Source: Bog-473 sp963834405 (GTDB lineage: Bacteria; Actinomycetota; Acidimicrobiia; Acidimicrobiales; RAAP-2). Taken from it: a stretch of 64,000 nt of DNA. Each line of letters begins with the position of its first letter. The first letter of the stretch is position 1. The position numbers and the translations under genes are program-made. The DNA is taken from the NCBI GenBank assembly GCA_963834405.1, contig CAWIBX010000007.1, positions 868,001 to 932,000 of the forward strand, in the 5' to 3' direction. Below, in pieces: positions 1 to 9,098 of this stretch. The notes beneath the pieces are model-generated. The model saw only the letters and a program-made list of their open reading frames with translations. It was not told the DNA's origin and did no database searches.

Positions 1-386
1 TCCTCCGCGGTGGCGGGCCGCAGCGCGCTCGCGGACGACTCGTGGGCTGACGACAAGAGGCGAGCGGCCCGCTGGCGTGAGATGTGGAGACACCTTGCGG
101 CGTCGGAAAGGGTGAAACCCTCGTCTTCGACCAGGTGGCCGATGAGTCCGGCACGAAACGCATGCACCGACTGCTCGTAGCGCCGTAAGGCGAGCATGGC
201 CGTCGTTCGGGCGCTGGGCCCCGCGACCGCACTCATACGCTCGAGAATCTCGGCGAGCGGCAGGCCCGCGAGCCGGTCCTGGCGGACCGGTTCGAGCATG
301 CGAGCAACGGCCGCCAGAGTGGCGCGGGCGTCTTCGGCCGCTTCGCCCATTGCGTCCAGTGCTGCCACGAACCAGTCGTCGTCCAC
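1..386 (-). CDS. Helix-turn-helix protein, 3' end outside window
   Basis: A minus-strand frame stays open from a GTG at 386 to the window edge (128 codons seen). A GGGGAGG ribosome-binding site lies about six bases before the GTG, which supports this start. The visible protein begins VDDDWFVAALDAMGEAAEDA, is mostly helical, and near residues 95-118 contains FTLSDAARCLHISRQRAARL, which reads like a helix-turn-helix. I do not recognise a named family; a DNA-binding regulator is the natural inference. The C-terminus is missing because the window ends. It is divergent from the Dabb gene at 622, with about 235 bp between them that shows no other feature. Confidence 0.6.
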   Translation of the reverse strand, partial: MDDDWFVAALDAMGEAAEDARATLAAVARMLEPVRQDRLAGLPLAEILERMSAVAGPSARTTAMLALRRYEQSVHAFRAGLIGHLVEDEGFTLSDAARCLHISRQRAARLLSSAHESSASALRPATAE

Positions 387-621
387 TGCCCGCCTCCCCG
401 CTCTTCGTTTGAATGGTATTGCAACTTCGCTCGGACTAGGCGCGCGCCTGGACGAGCGATCGCTCACGACCCGATTGGGCCGGCGACCCACGGGACCTCG
501 GGCAACTCGTCCCCCGGACTCACGGAGGCCGCTACCGCCGTTGCCGACCGCGAGTCCCATTACGGAGCGCCGCGGACTGGTCCTTTGCCGTCCGCTCAGG
601 GGCGCGGCGAGTGTCAAGGGC

Positions 622-1038
622 ATGCGAGTCGTACACATGGGACGGTGGAAGGTGAAGGCGGACGCGGACCCCGCGATGCTCAAGAGCGCGCAGGAGAAGG
701 TCGCTCGGTTCACCGAGACGGTGCCCGGGTGTCTCCAGGCACTGGTAGCTCCGCTCTACGTTCCTGAAATGGGCGACGCGGACAAGGACACCTTCGGCAA
801 CTTGTCAGGCTTCGAGGAGATGGCGCGGGGCTACAACTACATCCTCTACACCGTCTTCGAGAACGAGCACGCCCGGAAGGTCTACGAAGAGCACCCTGCC
901 CACATGGACCTACGCGACGAGTGCCGGCGCTTCTGGGTTGGCGACGCCTCCGAGTCGGCGCTCGTCTTCGATTTCCTCATGCCCTTAGCACCTACTGCGC
1001 GAGGCGCCGACGAGCGGGATCACGCGATCACGCGATAA
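622..1038 (+). CDS. Dabb (stress-responsive alpha/beta barrel) domain protein
   Basis: A 138-residue protein starting MRVVHMGRWKVKADAD. The pattern of an initial strand (VVHMGRWKV), a helix, a second strand with 'LVAPLYVPE', and 'YILYTVFENEHARKVYEEHP' followed by an H-x-D segment (AHMDLRDECRRFW) is typical of ferredoxin-like Dabb proteins, small cytosolic dimers mostly of unknown role. The frame is open further upstream, but the residues before 622 are low-complexity and Arg/Pro-rich, and an AAGGG precedes this ATG, so I start here. The 3' end overlaps the convergent dioxygenase gene by 19 bp. Confidence 0.7.
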   Translation: MRVVHMGRWKVKADADPAMLKSAQEKVARFTETVPGCLQALVAPLYVPEMGDADKDTFGNLSGFEEMARGYNYILYTVFENEHARKVYEEHPAHMDLRDECRRFWVGDASESALVFDFLMPLAPTARGADERDHAITR

Positions 1039-1892
1039 GGATCCAGGTCGATCCCGGGGTAGCGCGCGGCCACGCCGGCGAGCGTGTCGTCCGTCCAGTA
1101 CGGGTCGCCGGGCCGGGGGAAACCGAACAGGTCCCGTTCGCGGACGCTGCACTGCGGGATGAACCTGGCCCAGCGCTCGGGTGACTGCTTGGGCCAGGCC
1201 ATCTTGCCGCCCCACGTGGTGCCCCGGACCTGGTAGTCGGCGAGGAGGGAGAACCGGGAGCGGTCCCTCGTTGTGAAGTCCGAGCCCCGGTGGAGGATGT
1301 CGGTCCGGTACAGGAGAAGTGACCCCGCCGGGCCGACGCACGGCACCTCGGAGGCGGCAAGCTCGCCGAAGGGGATGTAGAGCGGAGTCCAGGGGACGTC
1401 CTTGCCGTCGTCGTAGGGGACGATGCGGGTGGGGCCATCGGACTCGGTGACGTCGGAGAGGAAGATGAACGTCGTGAGCTGCTGGTAGCGCGGCTCGGGG
1501 CGGGGCACGACGAGGCTGTGGCTTCCGTAGTCGCGGTGCAGCGGCTGGTCGTAGTTCACGGCACCGGCGTACTTGGCCCACAGCTCCACCTTGTAGAGGT
1601 GGAGCTCGGTCGTATCGAGGAAGCGCTCGGCGGCATTCACCAGGTCGGGGTGGACGGCGAGACGGTTGAGGTCCCAGGAGCGGTAGGGGAACTCCTCCAC
1701 GCCGGCGAACTGGCTGGCGGCGAAAGACGCGCTCTCCGGTGCCTCGGGGTCGGCGAAGTACGCCTCGGGACGAGGGAAGTGGAGCCAGAGCGCCTCCTGC
1801 GCGGCCGCCAGCTCCTGCGGATCGAGGAAGCCTTCGACGAGTGCGAAGCCGCGGTCGCGGACCTCCTGGAGGGTGGCGTCCGACACCCGCAT
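1020..1892 (-). CDS. Phytanoyl-CoA dioxygenase (PhyH) family protein
   Basis: A 290-residue Fe(II)/2-oxoglutarate-dependent oxygenase of the PhyH family. The iron-binding HxD pair is in LHRDYGSH (about residue 118) and the distal histidine in DILHRGSD (about residue 200), followed by an arginine-rich 'RDRSRFSLL' segment that can bind the 2-oxoglutarate carboxylate. Length and motif spacing fit the family. Substrate is unknown; PhyH relatives hydroxylate acyl-CoAs or small natural products. It is divergent from the alcohol dehydrogenase at 2118, and a second PhyH-like gene lies at 3621, so the three may act on related compounds (inference). Confidence 0.85.
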   Translation of the reverse strand: MRVSDATLQEVRDRGFALVEGFLDPQELAAAQEALWLHFPRPEAYFADPEAPESASFAASQFAGVEEFPYRSWDLNRLAVHPDLVNAAERFLDTTELHLYKVELWAKYAGAVNYDQPLHRDYGSHSLVVPRPEPRYQQLTTFIFLSDVTESDGPTRIVPYDDGKDVPWTPLYIPFGELAASEVPCVGPAGSLLLYRTDILHRGSDFTTRDRSRFSLLADYQVRGTTWGGKMAWPKQSPERWARFIPQCSVRERDLFGFPRPGDPYWTDDTLAGVAARYPGIDLDPYRVIA

Positions 1893-1937
1893 GAAGGTGA
1901 CCTTAGGTCAGGGTCGCGCGGGGCGGACGGTGGCGCT

Positions 1938-2006
1938 GGGGGTGGGGCGTGGGGCGTGGGGCGTGGAGCGTGGGGCGTGGAGGGAGCCTGGGGGTCGCAC
2001 ACCCCC
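1938..2006. repeat. G-rich 7-mer tandem repeat plus short hairpin
   Basis: Between the divergent PhyH and dehydrogenase genes the plus strand carries a run of GGGGCGT-like heptamers (about 1941-1980) with at least five G-tracts. It is followed by GGGGGT-cgcac-ACCCCC (1990-2006), a 6-bp stem with a 5-base loop. The run can in principle form a G-quadruplex. Its place in a roughly 225-bp divergent promoter region suggests a structural or regulatory role, but none is proven. Confidence 0.55.
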
Positions 2007-2117
2007 GGCGGAATATACGTACACCTATACGCACATCGCCGGGAGAGGGCCCCGCCCGGCTCGGCGACCGCCAGATCACCACCGCCAGTCGCCGCCGGCG
2101 CGGCCTACGCTCCGGAC

Positions 2118-3308
2118 ATGCGCGCCGTCGTCTTCGACATGGCCGACCCGGAGTTCCCGGCGTCGCTGGCCGACCTCCCCGAGCCGGCGCTGCCCGGTCC
2201 GTCGTGGGCGCGGGTCGCCGTGACGACCGGCGGCATCTGCGGCAGCGACCTCCACCTGTTCGCGCACAACACCGGGCCCTCGCCCACCCTGGCCTCGGTC
2301 GGCGCCTTCCCCTTCGTGCTGGGGCACGAGACGGCGGGCCGGGTGGTGGAGGCGGGCGCCAACTGCGCGGTGGCGACCGGGACGCGGGTGGCCATCGACC
2401 CGTGCATCCCGTGCCTGCCCCGAGGGATAGACCCGCCGTGTGCCAACTGTGCGCGGGGCTGGACGTCGTCGTGCCTCAACCTCGACAGCCGCATCGTCAG
2501 CTCGGGCCGGTCCCTCGGCTACACCCAGGACCTCGGTGGCGGGTGGGCCGACCTGGTGGTGGCGCACGACTCCATGCTGCACCCGCTGCCCGACGCCGTC
2601 CCCGACCGGGGCGCCAGCCTGTACGAGCCCGTGTCCATCGCGTGCCACGGCCTGTTGCGCGCGCCGCCGCACGACGCCGACCCTGTGCTCATCGTGGGGG
2701 CCGGCATCATCGGGCTGGCGGCGCTGGCGGCGCTACGCGGGCTGTTCCCTGAGTGTGCGGTGACCGTGCTGGCGCGTCACCCGCATCAAGGCGCGGCGGC
2801 GGCCGCGTGCGGGGCGGACCATGTCGTGTACAGCGACGCGGACGGCGGCCACTGGGACGAGCTGGCTTCCCTCTCCGGGGGGCGGGTCGTCGGCTACAAG
2901 CGCCACAAGATGCTGATGGGGGGCTTCCCCTATGTCGTCGAGGCCGTGGGCGCGCCGCAGTCCGTGACCGAGGCGCTGCGCGCCGTGGCGCACCGGGGGG
3001 CCGTGTTGCTCCTCGGCGCGGCCGGCATCAGCGAGGTCGACCTCACCCCCATCTGGTACAAGGAGGCCGCGCTGGTCGGGTCGATCGACCACACCGTCGA
3101 CGCGGGAGCCGCCCCCGGACTGGCCGGCGGGGCGGGACGGCACTCGGTCGACCGGGCGTTGGACGTGCTGGCGGCGGGGCTCCTGCCCGACGAGGTCGTG
3201 GTGACGCACGAGTTCGGGCTCGAGTCCTACCGGGAGGCCGTGGAGACGGCCATCGACCGCGACCGCTCGCACTCGATCAAGGTGGTGTTCCGGCCCCAAG
3301 GGGCGTGA
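2118..3308 (+). CDS. Zinc-dependent alcohol dehydrogenase (MDR superfamily)
   Basis: A 396-residue medium-chain dehydrogenase/reductase. The catalytic zinc motif is GGICGSDLHLF with a downstream GHETAGRV. A cysteine-rich loop (residues 94-120: CIPCLPRG...CANCARG...C) is where a structural zinc would bind. The Rossmann segment is LIVGAGIIGLAALAAL. It would oxidise or reduce an alcohol/aldehyde with NAD(P). The ATG at 2118 opens the conserved part; the frame extends upstream, but only through promoter sequence. It runs in the same direction as the PhyH gene at 3621, with an eroded hydrolase on the other strand between them. Confidence 0.85.
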   Translation: MRAVVFDMADPEFPASLADLPEPALPGPSWARVAVTTGGICGSDLHLFAHNTGPSPTLASVGAFPFVLGHETAGRVVEAGANCAVATGTRVAIDPCIPCLPRGIDPPCANCARGWTSSCLNLDSRIVSSGRSLGYTQDLGGGWADLVVAHDSMLHPLPDAVPDRGASLYEPVSIACHGLLRAPPHDADPVLIVGAGIIGLAALAALRGLFPECAVTVLARHPHQGAAAAACGADHVVYSDADGGHWDELASLSGGRVVGYKRHKMLMGGFPYVVEAVGAPQSVTEALRAVAHRGAVLLLGAAGISEVDLTPIWYKEAALVGSIDHTVDAGAAPGLAGGAGRHSVDRALDVLAAGLLPDEVVVTHEFGLESYREAVETAIDRDRSHSIKVVFRPQGA

Positions 3309-3326
3309 CGGGTTGACGGGGTGCGA

Positions 3327-3579
3327 TCAGGCTCGTGCGAGGCGCTCGGCCAGCTCGAGCGGATGCGACAGGGCAGCCAGGTGGCCACCGGGGAGGACGT
3401 CGACCGGGAGCCCGAGCCGCTCGCGGGCCACCCGGCGCTGAAACTCCGGGGGGAAGAAGCGGTCGTCCCCGCCCGCCAGCACCGTGGTCGGCACGTCGGG
3501 CCAGCGCTCCATCGCACAGGGCCGCGCCGCCGGCGCCGGGGACCAGCACGAAGGTGCGCACCGGGCCATTCAATCGCAC
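3327..3579 (-). pseudogene. Alpha/beta-hydrolase remnant with internal deletion
   Basis: From a GTG at 3579 one frame reads VRTFVLVPGAGGAA, the usual first strand and oxyanion loop of an alpha/beta-hydrolase. A different frame then gives VPTTVLAGGDDRFFPPEF and LPGGHLAALSHPLELAERL, the usual acid and histidine region at the C-terminus. Everything between the two, including the nucleophile elbow (normally around 150 residues), is absent and the frames do not match. I read this as a gene that lost its middle. It sits antisense between the dehydrogenase and the second PhyH gene. Confidence 0.6.
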
Positions 3580-3620
3580 GGGCGCGGGCGCGGGCGCTGC
3601 CGCCGGAGCAGAATCGTGCC

Positions 3621-4466
3621 GTGCTCACCCGCAAGACCGGCTACCTGACCCTCCAGTCCGGCCGCGTGCCGGCGGCGACGACCCGCCTACAGGAGGAGGG
3701 CTACGGGGTCCTGCGCCGGGTGTTCACGGCTGACGAGGTGGCCGCCCTGCGTGAAGACGTCGCGCGCGTCTTCGACGAGTACCCGCCTGACGAGCGCAGC
3801 AGCCGCTACCCGGCTGAGCACTGGGAGCCCTTCCGCTACGAGATGCTCAACCGCAGCGCGCGCGTGCAGGAGGCCGTCGCGCACCCGAGGATCCTGCGGA
3901 CGATAGAGCCGCTCCTGGGCGAGGACTGCCACGTCATCGCCAACACGGCGTGGTGGCAGCCGCCGGAGAACAACGACCATGGCGGGCGCTTCTGGCACAT
4001 CGACAGCGGCCCCCACATCCCGCGCCCGGTGGGGGTGCCCTGGGACCCCCGTATCCCCTACCCCGTTTTTGCGGTGGCGGCGCACCTCTACCTGCAGGAC
4101 AGCCCGCTGGAATCGGGACCGACCGGCGTCATCCCGGGGAGCCACACCTCGGGCCAGGCCCCGCCGGCGAACCAGTTGACCGACGACGACTTGGAGTGGG
4201 AGGGCCGAGGTGCCGTCCCGCTCTTGGCGAAGGTGGGCGACGTGGCGCTGTTCGTCTCGGACATCTGGCACCGGCGCCTCCCGACGCGGCCGGGCGACCC
4301 GGGGCGGATGTTCGTGCAGTGCCACTACGGGCGGCGCGATCTCGCGCAGCGCCTGCGGCCGACGGCCGCGGTGAACCACTTGTCCGAGGACGCGGTGGGC
4401 CGGGCCACGACGGCCCGGGAGAAGACGCTGGCGGGGCTGCACCGGCCGGGGTTCTACGACGGGTAG
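3621..4466 (+). CDS. Phytanoyl-CoA dioxygenase (PhyH) family protein
   Basis: A 281-residue PhyH-type oxygenase. An N-terminal helix region (LQEEGYGVLRRVFTADEVAA) is followed by WHIDSGPH (HxD iron ligands, about residue 133) and the distal histidine in DIWHRRLPT (about residue 217), then GRMFVQCHYGRRD, which supplies a candidate 2-oxoglutarate-binding arginine. The conserved part begins at the GTG at 3621; upstream codons in the same frame are Arg-rich and run through the hydrolase remnant, so they are not counted. It is only distantly similar to the PhyH protein at 1020-1892. Substrate unknown. Confidence 0.8.
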   Translation: MLTRKTGYLTLQSGRVPAATTRLQEEGYGVLRRVFTADEVAALREDVARVFDEYPPDERSSRYPAEHWEPFRYEMLNRSARVQEAVAHPRILRTIEPLLGEDCHVIANTAWWQPPENNDHGGRFWHIDSGPHIPRPVGVPWDPRIPYPVFAVAAHLYLQDSPLESGPTGVIPGSHTSGQAPPANQLTDDDLEWEGRGAVPLLAKVGDVALFVSDIWHRRLPTRPGDPGRMFVQCHYGRRDLAQRLRPTAAVNHLSEDAVGRATTAREKTLAGLHRPGFYDG

Positions 4467-4497
4467 GCCGGCCGGCCTCCGGGGCCTCCGTCGTCCG

Positions 4498-6599
4498 GTG
4501 GTCGTCGCCGCCGGGGCGCTTGCGGCCGTGGCGGCCGCTCTCGTGGGACCGGCACCCGGAGCACCGGGAGCGGCAGGCGCCACCGTCACATCCGGCGGCC
4601 CGGCGCCGCAGTACCGCTGCACGTTCAACGTCTCGACCGACGCCTTCACCGGGGCGGACGGGACAGCCTCGGCCATCGGGTGGCTGGGCGACCACAACAG
4701 CGTCATCACCTGCCTGGGCGGGACGTTCGTCGTCCAGGACGGACCGGTCGGCTTCTTCGTGAACTACGGGTTCGGGATCTACGACGGGCAACGCACGACG
4801 TGGACGGCAGCGGACGGCTATCTGCCCGCGCAGGTCACCGCCTTCGACGCCGGTGGTGCGGCCGTGACCATCACCGAGTTCGCCGACCGTGTTGTGCTCC
4901 GCGGGCACCCCTTCGTCGCGGTGTACAGCCGGGTCCGGGTCACGAACCGGACGAGCCATACCGTCGACGCCGACCCCGAGGCGTCGCCCGGCCTCGTCCC
5001 CCTCGACACGGCACCCGACTCCGTGGCGCCCGGGCGCACGGTCGAGCACGACTACGTCGTCGCCTCGGACCGCTTCGGGACAAAAGCCGCGTGGCCGAGT
5101 GCCCAGGCGCTCGCCGCCGCCGGCGGCTTCGACGCCCACTTCGCGCACATGCGGTCGTTCTGGAAAGGCCAGCTGGCGTCCATTGCGCAGATCAGCGTGC
5201 CGGACCGCGCCCTCGTCGATGCATACAAGAGCGGCTTCGTCTACACCCAGATCGCGCGGAGCGGCAATGCGCTCGACACCGGCATCAACGGGTACCAGAG
5301 CGAGTTCAGCCACGACGTCATCGGGATCCTCACCAACCTGTTCACCCAGGGCTACTTCGCCGGCGCCCGCGGCCTGCTCACCGAGGCGCGCAACGTCGTC
5401 GGTTCGCAGGGACAGTACGTGGACGGCCTCTGGACGTACGCGGTGCCCTGGGCGGTGTACCTCATGAAGACTGGCGACGTCGCCTTCGTGCGCACCAACT
5501 TCGCGACGTCCGGACCCAACGGTGCGCAGGCCCAGCCCAGCCTGGAAGACGCCGCGCACGCCATCGCGGCGGACCGCACCGGCCCGTCGGGGACCATGGA
5601 GGCGACCGACGACATCGACACCCAGGGCTACTGGACGCTCGACGACTACGAGGCGCTGCTCGGACTGGCGGCCTACGCCTACATCGCGCGGCGGCTCGGC
5701 GAGACCAGCGAGAGCACGTGGGCGTCCGGCGAGTACACCAGCCTGCTGAACGCCGTCAACGGGGTGCTGGGGCAGACCATCGCCACCGATCATCTCGACT
5801 ACCTGCCCTGCTCCTTGGTCCAGCCGAACACCGCCAACCGCTGCACCAACCCGCAGGACGCCAACTGGACCTCGCCCTTCGGGAACTGGGCCTGGGAGGG
5901 GTACCTGCTGGGCGCGCCGCGGAGCGGACCGGGGCTTACGCTGATAGACGCCACCTACGACTACGGCTTCGCGCGGCTGCACGGTGTGCTCCCGCCGGAC
6001 ACGACCGGCGGTTTCCCCGACGACTACTTCTATACCAGCGCCTACGACGCGGCACAGGGCTCGGCGGGCCTGGCCGGCAACGCGTTCCGGGACCAGGGCG
6101 TCCTCGGCTACGAGTTCATGATCACCAACGACCAGAGCGGGCCGTTCTCGTGGTGGGAGAGCTCCATGCACCCGGCTCCCAGTCCCTGGGTCGGGACGCA
6201 CCCCGCCGGGGGGCAGGGGTCCTCCCCCACGCGTGGGGCATGGCCGGCGCGAACAAGGTGCTGCTCGACTCCCTCGTGGCCCAACGCGCCGACGGCACCC
6301 TGGTCGTCGGCCGGGGCGTCCCCTCGGCCTGGCTCGGACGTGGCCGCACCATCGCCGTCTCGAACTTCCCCACCACGGGCGGCCGCCGCACCGCGTTGAC
6401 GATCACGTCGCAGGGGCGGGCCGTCACGTTGCGCTTCGGCGGCGGCGGCGCCCCGGGTCCCGTCCTCCTCCAGCTGCCGGCGTTCGTGGGCGACCTCGCG
6501 TCGGCCACGTCCGGCCACGTGGACAAGGCGAACGGATCGGTCACCCTCCCGCGGGGCACCCGCACGGTGACCGTCCTGCTCCGGAAGCCCCCGCCGTGA
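4498..6599 (+). pseudogene. Secreted six-hairpin glycosidase-like protein, frameshifted
   Basis: The protein opens with an Ala-rich signal peptide (residues 1-28) and continues for about 575 residues with aromatic-rich helical repeats such as WTYAVPWAVYLMKTGD, GYWTLDDYEALLGLAAYAY and NWAWEGYLLGA. These look like an (alpha/alpha)6 six-hairpin glycosidase; the N-terminal part is beta-rich. The frame then goes wrong: the coding style continues one base out of register from about 6225 as PHAWGMAGANKVLLDSLVA through to 6599. Adding one C to the CCCCC run near 6224-6228 restores a single frame of about 700 residues. This may be a real mutation or a homopolymer sequence error. Substrate not identifiable. 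Confidence 0.6.
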
Positions 6600-6662
6600 C
6601 GCCCCCCGAGCAGAACGAAAGTCCCTTGGGGCGGGACCCGGCCACGGTTACTGTGGCCCGTC

Positions 6663-8330
6663 ATGGCAGATGCGGCCCCTCCGCAACCGTCCGCCGGCGC
6701 CGCAGCAGCCGCGACCGCCGAGCAGTCGACCGTGCCAAACAGGGCGCCGTTGGTCCTGACCGCGCTCATCCTGGTGGCCGCGGTGGCCAACCTCCCCCTG
6801 GCGTCGGCCAACGTCGCGCTGCCGAGCATCGGACTCCACTTCAACGCCTCCCAGACCCAGCTCAACCTCGTCGCCGTCAGCTACTCGCTGGGGCTGGCCG
6901 TCTCGGTGCTGTGGTTCGGCGCGGTCGGCGACCGCTACGGGCGCAAGCAGATGATGCAGGTGGGTGTGCTCCTGTCGGCGCCGGCCTGCATCGTCATGGC
7001 CTGGGCGCCGAGCATCTACGTGCTCATCGGCGCCCGCCTGCTGGGCGGCCTCGCCGCGGGCATGGCCTACCCGACCACCCTGTCGCTCATCACGGCGCTG
7101 TGGCGCGGGCCTGCCCGCACGAAGTCGATCGCGCTGTGGTCGGCGATGGGCGGCGCCATCGCGGCGCTCGGGCCGCTGCTGGCCGGCCTCTTCCTCTCGA
7201 AGTGGTGGTGGGGCTCGGTCTTCCTCATCACGCTGCCGCTCATCGTCGTCGCCTTCCCCCTGGCGCAGTGGCTCGTACCGAGCCACGTCAACGAGACCAG
7301 CGAGCCGGTCGACCACTTCGGGGGGGCGCTGTCCGCGTTGCTGGTGGGCGCGGTCATCCTCGCCATCAACTTCGCCGTGGTGCCCGACAAGGGGGCGCTG
7401 GCGGTGAGCCTGGCGATCATCGGCGTCGCCGCCATCGTCGCCTTCGTCCTGCGCGAGCGGCACGCCCCCGAGCCGCTGTACGACCTGCACGTCGCCAGCC
7501 GTCGCATCTTCTGGGTGGCCGCCTGCGCCGGCATCATCGTGTTCGGCAGCCTCATGGGCGCGATGTTCATCGGGCAGCAGTTCCTGCAGAACGTGCTCGG
7601 CTACTCCACCATCGACGCCGGGCTGGCCATCCTCCCGGCCGTGGTGTGCATGGTGCTCGCCGCGCCGCGTTCGGCCAAACTGGTCGAAACCCGGGGCGCG
7701 CGCTTCACCCTCCTCATCGGGTACGCGTGCATCTTCCTCGGCTTCCTGGACATGGAGTTCTTCTGGAAGGAGGGGATCGGGTACTTCCACGTCGGGCTCG
7801 CCTACGCGCTGATCGGCGCCGGCGTGGGCTTCGCGGGCACGCCCGCGTCGCACTCGCTGACCGGATCGGTCCCGGTCACGCGGGTGGGCATGGCGTCGGG
7901 CACGGCAGACCTCCAGCGCGACCTGGGCGGCGCCATCATGCAGTCGATCATGGGCGCGCTGCTCACGGCCGGTTACGCCGCCGCGGCGTCCAAGGCCATC
8001 GCGTCGTCGCCGAACGCGAACCAGGTGTCCCAGAGCGTGCAGAGCGAGCTCACCAAGTCCTTCGACGGCGCGGCCGCCATCGCCAAGCAGTACCCGCAGT
8101 ACCAGACGCAGATCGTCTCCGCGGCCAAGGAGTCGTTCATTCACGGGCAGGACTGGGCCTTCGCGTCGGGCATCATCGCCGTCGTCATCGGTGGCTTCGT
8201 GGTCGCCGTGTTCTTCCCTCACGCCAAGGGTGAGAAGCAGCTGCTGGCCGAGTACCAGCGCCTCGACTCGGCCCGGCCGGACCACACACCGGCGCCGGTG
8301 GCGACCGGCGCTGCGCCCAGCGCTCCCTGA
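6663..8330 (+). CDS. MFS drug-type transporter, DHA2 (14-TM) family
   Basis: A 555-residue inner-membrane transporter. The first helix is followed by the segment NVALPSIGLHF, and the loop between TM2 and TM3 carries the MFS motif A form GDRYGRKQMM. TM5 carries a motif C-like region (ALWSAMGGAIAALGPLLAG) typical of drug:H+ antiporters, and the length and helix count suit the 14-helix DHA2 group (EmrB/QacA type). The C-terminal tail after the last helix is Ala/Pro-rich. It probably exports a hydrophobic compound. No regulator is adjacent, and the upstream 63 bp hold no obvious operator. Confidence 0.85.
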   Translation: MADAAPPQPSAGAAAAATAEQSTVPNRAPLVLTALILVAAVANLPLASANVALPSIGLHFNASQTQLNLVAVSYSLGLAVSVLWFGAVGDRYGRKQMMQVGVLLSAPACIVMAWAPSIYVLIGARLLGGLAAGMAYPTTLSLITALWRGPARTKSIALWSAMGGAIAALGPLLAGLFLSKWWWGSVFLITLPLIVVAFPLAQWLVPSHVNETSEPVDHFGGALSALLVGAVILAINFAVVPDKGALAVSLAIIGVAAIVAFVLRERHAPEPLYDLHVASRRIFWVAACAGIIVFGSLMGAMFIGQQFLQNVLGYSTIDAGLAILPAVVCMVLAAPRSAKLVETRGARFTLLIGYACIFLGFLDMEFFWKEGIGYFHVGLAYALIGAGVGFAGTPASHSLTGSVPVTRVGMASGTADLQRDLGGAIMQSIMGALLTAGYAAAASKAIASSPNANQVSQSVQSELTKSFDGAAAIAKQYPQYQTQIVSAAKESFIHGQDWAFASGIIAVVIGGFVVAVFFPHAKGEKQLLAEYQRLDSARPDHTPAPVATGAAPSAP

Positions 8331-8398
8331 GGGAGGCCGCTCCGAATTTGGGTCCTTTGGCCCAGCAAGTCCGCCGGACCGGGCCCGTTTCCCTCTCA

Positions 8399-8833
8399 AT
8401 GGAAGGTAACCACCCGTACCGCATCCCCGGCCACGGCGGCGTGATCGACTACGCGACACTCTACCTGTGCCGACAAGGGCACACCTGGGTCGTCGTGATG
8501 GAGTCGTCCCGGGTCAGCGGCGCGTTGCGGCTGCGCCACTCGGGCGGGGACACCTGCGACGCCCGCTTCGAGCTCCTGTCGGCGGCCCGCCGGGCCTGCC
8601 CCGACGCCAGCATCCTCACCATCGACGGCGCCCTGCACTGGGCCGACTACGAGTGGCGCCTGGATGTGCGCGGCGTCGTCACCAGCAGCGGCGACCTCGG
8701 ATCGGCGCTGCACCGCGAGCTCTCCGACAACCAACCGCGTCACCGCGGGCGCCGGCGCGGCGAGCGCCGCGCCTCGCACCGGTGTAGCCGGGGACGCTGC
8801 CCGCAGGTCTCGGGCCGGCCGCTGTCCTTCTGA
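8399..8833 (+). CDS. Hypothetical protein
   Basis: A 144-residue frame starting MEGNHPYRIPGHGGVIDY. Third codon positions are strongly G/C through residue 110, so that part looks genuinely coding. The mid-region (SGALRLRHSGGDTCDARFEL and DASILTIDGALHWADYEWRL) looks like a small mixed alpha/beta fold. The last 35 residues are Arg-rich and of lower quality, so the true end may differ. I do not recognise a family. It follows the transporter by 68 bp and could be co-transcribed with it. Confidence 0.45.
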   Translation: MEGNHPYRIPGHGGVIDYATLYLCRQGHTWVVVMESSRVSGALRLRHSGGDTCDARFELLSAARRACPDASILTIDGALHWADYEWRLDVRGVVTSSGDLGSALHRELSDNQPRHRGRRRGERRASHRCSRGRCPQVSGRPLSF

Positions 8834-9098
8834 GCGCACCGGCGCACTGACCGCGCTGGCTCAGTATCGGGTCCTGTTCCGCACCGCCTACCTCACCGCC
8901 TCCGTCATCGCTTTGCGTTCCTGACTTCCCGTCGCGGCACTCGGTGTTAGTTGATGGCGCAACGCCAGTAGGAGAAGGCGGCGGATCGTGCGCACCTTCG
9001 CGATCCTTTGCACTCCAGTGGCAAGCATCCGTTGGACTCGCTACTGTCCCCGCTGGTCGCGCAAGCGTGCGGTCGGAGAGAGTTGAGGTGGACTCCGT

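Noticed and set aside
6648..8459. A 603-residue minus-strand frame antisense to the transporter
   Set aside because: Arg/Asp/Gly/His-rich shadow of a high-GC gene; the plus strand has a full DHA2 transporter.
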